Below the pieces are notes generated by a model that ran no database searches, was not told the origin of the DNA, and worked only from the letters and a program-made list of their open reading frames with translations. Positions 13,983 through 15,530 of a DNA stretch of 15,530 bases are shown here, in pieces; position 1 is the stretch's first letter; every line of letters starts with the position of its first letter. The stretch is from the NCBI GenBank assembly GCA_016840965.1, contig JAEORI010000150.1, positions 1 through 15,530 of the forward strand, in the 5' to 3' direction. Both the position numbers and the translations under genes were made by a program. The DNA is from Candidatus Thorarchaeota archaeon. Lineage in GTDB: Archaea; Asgardarchaeota; Thorarchaeia; Thorarchaeales; Thorarchaeaceae.

Positions 13983-15530
13983 CTAATCTCTCCTCGATGT
14001 CCTCCTGCTACAAACCAATGCTAGGATAATTAGTGCAAATACTGTACTTAGAAGTATTGCCAACCGAAGATAATCTGGTTCTTCAGGAGGAGGTGTTGTT
14101 GAAGTAGGACCCCCAGTTGTTGGGCTCGTAGTGGTAGTCGTTGTTGGCCCGGTTGTTGTTGTCGGTGTTGAATCTGCCACAATATAGCTGTAAGTGCTAG
14201 ATATAGACCAATTATCAAGAGTATCATTTGCATAAAATCGATAATACACTGTCGTACCATCTGGGAGGGCTGGTATTGTAGCTTCATAGGAAGATCCAAC
14301 CTGTATCATTGTGATATTAAACCACATTGTTCCATTGTAGTATGACAGAATAACCGTATCAACACCTGAAGCGTCAGTGACTGTGACATTAATTAAAACT
14401 GATTCAGTAGAGTTGGGTGCGAAAGGAGTTCGGTCATGGATCCCAGTTACGGGACCAGAAATATCAGGACCAGGAACCAAGGAGATTAAAGCAGCCTCAA
14501 CATCAAGCTTGCCACCACCCCAATCTGCATTAGGTACAGCTCCAGTATAGCCATCGCTTCTTGCAGTCGTTTCTAGAATAACTTGGATTTGATTGCCAAT
14601 TGATGAGTTTAGTTGAAGCATTAAAGCGGCAGCGCCTGCAACGTGGGGACCTGAAGCACTTGTTCCACTGAACAACCGATAACTTCCAAATTGCTTACCA
14701 AAAGGAAGAGTTCCACCATCGTTGTACCATGAAACCCATGTAGAACCGTATGCATAATCAGAGATTATATCATATCCTCCTGGAGCTGCTACATTTTGTT
14801 TGTTAATGTTATCAATCCTTGGACCACGAGATGAAAAGTCAGCGCGTTCACCAATGATTCCTCCGCCAACCAGATTTCGGGTTCTATAACTTGCAACACT
14901 TATCGCGCGATCAGCTGTTGATGGCCATGTGATATGATAACTATCCACAATGTCATTAATCCAAACACACCCTCCACCCCATCCACTCTGATTATCAGAT
15001 ATGTATGCATGAATTGTTGTTGAAACAGGGGTCGAAATATTTAGTTTGTAGTATGGGACTGAAGCTGTATTAGGAAGACTTCCATATAGCCAAACCGCTA
15101 GCATCCTTGTACCTCTTATGGAGATTGATGTGAATGATTTTACATTAACACCAGGTATGATGTTTGGTTCCACAAACCAAGCCCATTCACCTAATCCTGG
15201 ATGGAGATAGATAGTCGTTCCATTAATCCACAGACTGAAATTACACATCAAAAAATCAGTCGGGTTAATTGTGAGGACTGTTATGTAGACTTCAGAGATT
15301 TGCTCAAAAAATGTAACATTATCCGGTTTGGGAACTGAGAAATCAATGAGATTTGGAGTATTAGGAACAGTGGTAGCCATAGCATGTTTATTCTTTCCAC
15401 CAAGATTACCACTTGGCGAAATCACAGGGATACCATCCGCTACTAGTTCGTCTATCATCTGTTCAACCTTAGAACTGCCATCAAGGTATTCCCATGTCCA
15501 AGAACCGACCTCAGTAAGAATGACATCGGC
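13983..15530 (-). CDS. Cell-surface subtilisin-like protease with Thr-rich stalk and membrane anchor, N-terminus beyond window
   Basis: The frame is open to the right edge, so 515 residues are in view and the start, signal peptide, catalytic Asp and His lie outside. From the edge, the oxyanion Asn is in PSGNLGGKNKHA (Asn42) and the catalytic Ser in SGTSASGPHVAG (Ser291, codon 14658-14660). The 249-residue spacing between them, against 66 in subtilisin, holds a Trp-rich beta insert like that of the left-hand protease. After the catalytic domain come an Ig/FN3-like domain (VTDASGVDTVILSYYNGTMW), a Thr/Pro stalk (14091-14165), one membrane helix (LRLAILLSTVFALIILALV) and a short basic tail (SRRTSRRD). 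The protease is thus displayed outside the cell. The stalk-helix-Arg order resembles archaeal C-terminal anchoring signals, but I see no PGF-type motif. Many Asn-X-Ser/Thr sites suggest glycosylation. Confidence 0.93.
   Translation of the reverse strand, partial: ADVILTEVGSWTWEYLDGSSKVEQMIDELVADGIPVISPSGNLGGKNKHAMATTVPNTPNLIDFSVPKPDNVTFFEQISEVYITVLTINPTDFLMCNFSLWINGTTIYLHPGLGEWAWFVEPNIIPGVNVKSFTSISIRGTRMLAVWLYGSLPNTASVPYYKLNISTPVSTTIHAYISDNQSGWGGGCVWINDIVDSYHITWPSTADRAISVASYRTRNLVGGGIIGERADFSSRGPRIDNINKQNVAAPGGYDIISDYAYGSTWVSWYNDGGTLPFGKQFGSYRLFSGTSASGPHVAGAAALMLQLNSSIGNQIQVILETTARSDGYTGAVPNADWGGGKLDVEAALISLVPGPDISGPVTGIHDRTPFAPNSTESVLINVTVTDASGVDTVILSYYNGTMWFNITMIQVGSSYEATIPALPDGTTVYYRFYANDTLDNWSISSTYSYIVADSTPTTTTGPTTTTTTSPTTGGPTSTTPPPEEPDYLRLAILLSTVFALIILALVCSRRTSRRD

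Noticed and set aside
14091..14170. GTT/GTG-rich low-complexity DNA that looks like a short tandem repeat
   Set aside because: It encodes the Thr/Pro stalk of the protease; the repeat is a codon-level effect of poly-Thr.

Overview
The window reads as archaeal chromosomal DNA. Support comes from TATA-like elements about 20-45 bases upstream of several starts, a TldD/TldE pair, an RPB9/TFS-type zinc ribbon, a GTPBP1-like translational GTPase, and secreted subtilases, one of which ends in a Thr-rich stalk plus one membrane helix. The mix of a GTPBP1-like GTPase, a bacterial-type SerC and Thr-stalk surface proteins would suit an Asgard archaeon (Thorarchaeota-like), but this placement is inference; no rRNA or other marker is present. 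Coding density is high, and no tRNA, CRISPR array, IS element or phage gene was seen.

Layout, left to right. (1) 1-4747, minus strand: tldD and tldE in a tight pair, then, after 89 bases, a secreted subtilase cut by the left edge. (2) 4909-6573, plus: a GTPBP1/2-like GTPase, divergent from tldD. (3) 6566-8260, minus: a 564-residue protein I do not recognise, overlapping the GTPase tail-to-tail by 8 bases. (4) 8374-8529, plus: a 51-residue single-span membrane protein. (5) 8542-10883, minus: an RPB9-like zinc ribbon, an alpha/alpha-toroid (squalene-cyclase-like repeat) protein, an O6-alkylguanine-DNA alkyltransferase and an unknown 155-residue protein. (6) 11068-13494, plus: a DUF1015 protein with a DGHHR motif followed closely by serC, ending at a hairpin. 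(7) 13529-13867, minus: an unknown 112-residue protein with its own TATA box. (8) 13983-15530, minus: a second, membrane-anchored subtilase cut by the right edge.

Functional reading. The window combines extracytoplasmic proteolysis (two related subtilases), cytoplasmic peptide processing (TldD/TldE), translation-related GTP hydrolysis, alkylation repair and phosphoserine metabolism. The clearest functional pair besides TldD/TldE is DUF1015-SerC. DUF1015 carries the motif seen in ParB/Srx-fold free serine kinases, so the pair may link serine, O-phosphoserine and 3-phosphohydroxypyruvate. No complete new defence or mobile system is visible. The most novel material is the unrecognised 564-residue protein, the small membrane protein, the N-ribbon-only RPB9-like protein, the half-size toroid protein and the shared insert of the two subtilases. 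Several starts were moved from the longest open frame on the basis of Shine-Dalgarno spacing, and two genes appear to start at TTG.
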